Below are positions 63,320 to 64,000 of a stretch of DNA of 64,000 nt, one piece after another. Origin of the DNA: Archaeoglobus profundus DSM 5631 (GTDB lineage Archaea > Halobacteriota > Archaeoglobi > Archaeoglobales > Archaeoglobaceae). The notes beneath the pieces were generated by a model, which saw only the letters and a program-made list of their open reading frames with translations, was not told the origin of the DNA and did no database searches. A program made the translations under genes and the position numbers. Positions within the stretch are counted from its first letter, which is position 1. Each line of letters starts with the position of its first letter. The DNA is taken from assembly GCF_000025285.1 (NCBI RefSeq), contig NC_013741.1, positions 1,302,001-1,366,000 of the forward strand, in the 5' to 3' direction.

Positions 63320-63952
63320 GTGGAAAGAATGGGAGTCTTTGAACTCGTAGTGTTGATGATGAACTATGTTGGAGTATTTGCATTTGCTGTGAGCGGTGCG
63401 CTTAAGGGAATTGACAAGGATATGGATATATTCGGTTGTGCCTTTCTGGGTCTTGCTACAGCTTTTGGAGGAGGAGTTATAAGAGACATAATCGCAGGCA
63501 ACGTCCCTCCTTTGGCATTCAGAAGCGAACCCGATTTTATCGTAGCAATCGTAGCTATAACAGTTACTATCTGTATGTATAGAAGGGTTTCTAATGTTAT
63601 TGGACTTTTACCTTACTTTGATGCCGTAGGTTTGGGAGCTTTTGCTGCGCTTGGAGGTACCGTAGCCTTGAATGCGGGACTTGGGCCGCTCGGTGTTATG
63701 TTTGCTTCTATGTTTACAGGTGCAGGTGGCGGTATAATTAGGGATGTTCTCGCTGGAGAAATTCCCCTAATCTTTACAAGGGAATTCTACGCAACCGCTG
63801 CTCTGATTGGTGGTGCTAGCCTCTACATCTTGAGTTCATTTGTCTCTCTTGAAGTGGCCATGTTCATATCAGCATTGATCACAACGATTCTTAGAATTGC
63901 ATCCATCAAATTCGGATGGAATTTGCCCAAAGTTAAGAATAGCGTTATATGA
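63320..63952 (+). CDS. TRIC/UPF0126-type membrane protein
   Basis: 210 residues with about seven transmembrane helices in two repeats. The paired motif GLATAFGGGVIRDIIAGNVPPLAF (about 42-65) and FTGAGGGIIRDVLAGEIPLIF (about 129-149) marks the prokaryotic trimeric intracellular cation channel family (formerly UPF0126), which conducts K+ in studied relatives. The start may be this GTG or the ATG at 63329. Confidence 0.85.
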   Translation: MERMGVFELVVLMMNYVGVFAFAVSGALKGIDKDMDIFGCAFLGLATAFGGGVIRDIIAGNVPPLAFRSEPDFIVAIVAITVTICMYRRVSNVIGLLPYFDAVGLGAFAALGGTVALNAGLGPLGVMFASMFTGAGGGIIRDVLAGEIPLIFTREFYATAALIGGASLYILSSFVSLEVAMFISALITTILRIASIKFGWNLPKVKNSVI

Positions 63953-63968
63953 AGCAGGAATAGAGATA

Positions 63969-64000
63969 CGCCCGGGCCGGGATTTGAACCCGGGTCGCGG
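63969..64000 (-). tRNA. tRNA 3' end, cut by window edge
   Basis: The minus strand carries an anticodon-stem end CCGCG, the T arm CCGGGTTCAAATCCCGG, acceptor strand CCCGGGC and discriminator G. The 5' part, with the anticodon, lies beyond the window. The GCCCGGG acceptor and G discriminator fit archaeal tRNA-Asp, but the identity is not proven. Confidence 0.75.

Overview
The window comes from a thermophilic euryarchaeon, almost certainly a member of the Archaeoglobales. The evidence is an F420H2:quinone oxidoreductase (Fqo) operon, an Hdr/Mvh heterodisulfide reductase-hydrogenase operon, H4MPT/F420 one-carbon enzymes, a TyrA-chorismate mutase-prephenate dehydratase fusion, family-D DNA polymerase, a two-repeat tRNA splicing endonuclease, archaeal isoprenoid genes, TATA-type promoters with GGTGAT-like ribosome sites, and a C/D box sRNA. 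The genus cannot be fixed from sequence alone. The genome is densely packed and many genes overlap by ATGA or a few bases.

Layout. 1-4960: NAD kinase (partial) and inositol monophosphatase run left; a PIN-ATPase-KH protein and a presenilin-like protease run right. Between them lies a segment bounded by two perfect 55-bp inverted repeats (984-1038 and 2280-2334). Each repeat carries a motif like an archaeal origin recognition box, and they enclose two small conserved archaeal genes (UPF0147 and a p27-type zinc-ribbon protein) plus AT-rich DNA. I read this as a candidate chromosomal replication origin. 4960-8130: a decayed small gene, the three-domain aromatic amino acid enzyme and an archaeal phosphoribulokinase. 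8130-15580: one leftward operon hdrA-hdrC-hdrB-mvhD-mvhG-mvhA-DUF2250 winged helix-hydrogenase maturation protease. 15760-20800: endA, a winged-helix regulator with an inverted repeat at its start, an M20 peptidase, thpR, pheT and tRNA-Asn.

20900-28600 holds trpB2, the isoprenoid genes idsA-fni-ipk and the large subunit of DNA polymerase D. 28620-32150 holds an orphan ABC ATPase, a flavin reductase and a small operon (alanine dehydrogenase/OCD, Ord-like dehydrogenase, thioesterase). 32140-45625 is a long leftward run: fqoJ-K-M-L-N-A-BCD-H-I-F, then a stress-protein-like gene, ribL (FAD synthase), a NOG1-like GTPase and argG. FqoB, C and D are one polypeptide. 45766-50191 is a rightward block of shortened Mer and Mtd homologues, a serine hydroxymethyltransferase, a small unknown gene and a second FrhB-family protein. 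A dual-guide C/D box sRNA lies antisense just after the SHMT gene.

50188-56933 is leftward: lysS (class I), dolichol-kinase-like protein, thrC, a broken CBS/membrane gene, a trehalose-6-phosphate synthase/phosphatase fusion and a P-loop protein. 57220-64000 has a UbiD-type decarboxylase, a glycosyltransferase, argJ, hisS, thiD, tRNA-Gly, a TRIC-family membrane protein and the 3' end of another tRNA.

Functionally, Mvh/Hdr supplies hydrogen-dependent electron bifurcation, F420-linked C1 enzymes feed F420H2, and Fqo oxidises F420H2 at the membrane. The ipk/fni/idsA cluster, and possibly the UbiD protein, belong to the archaeal mevalonate route to ether lipids.
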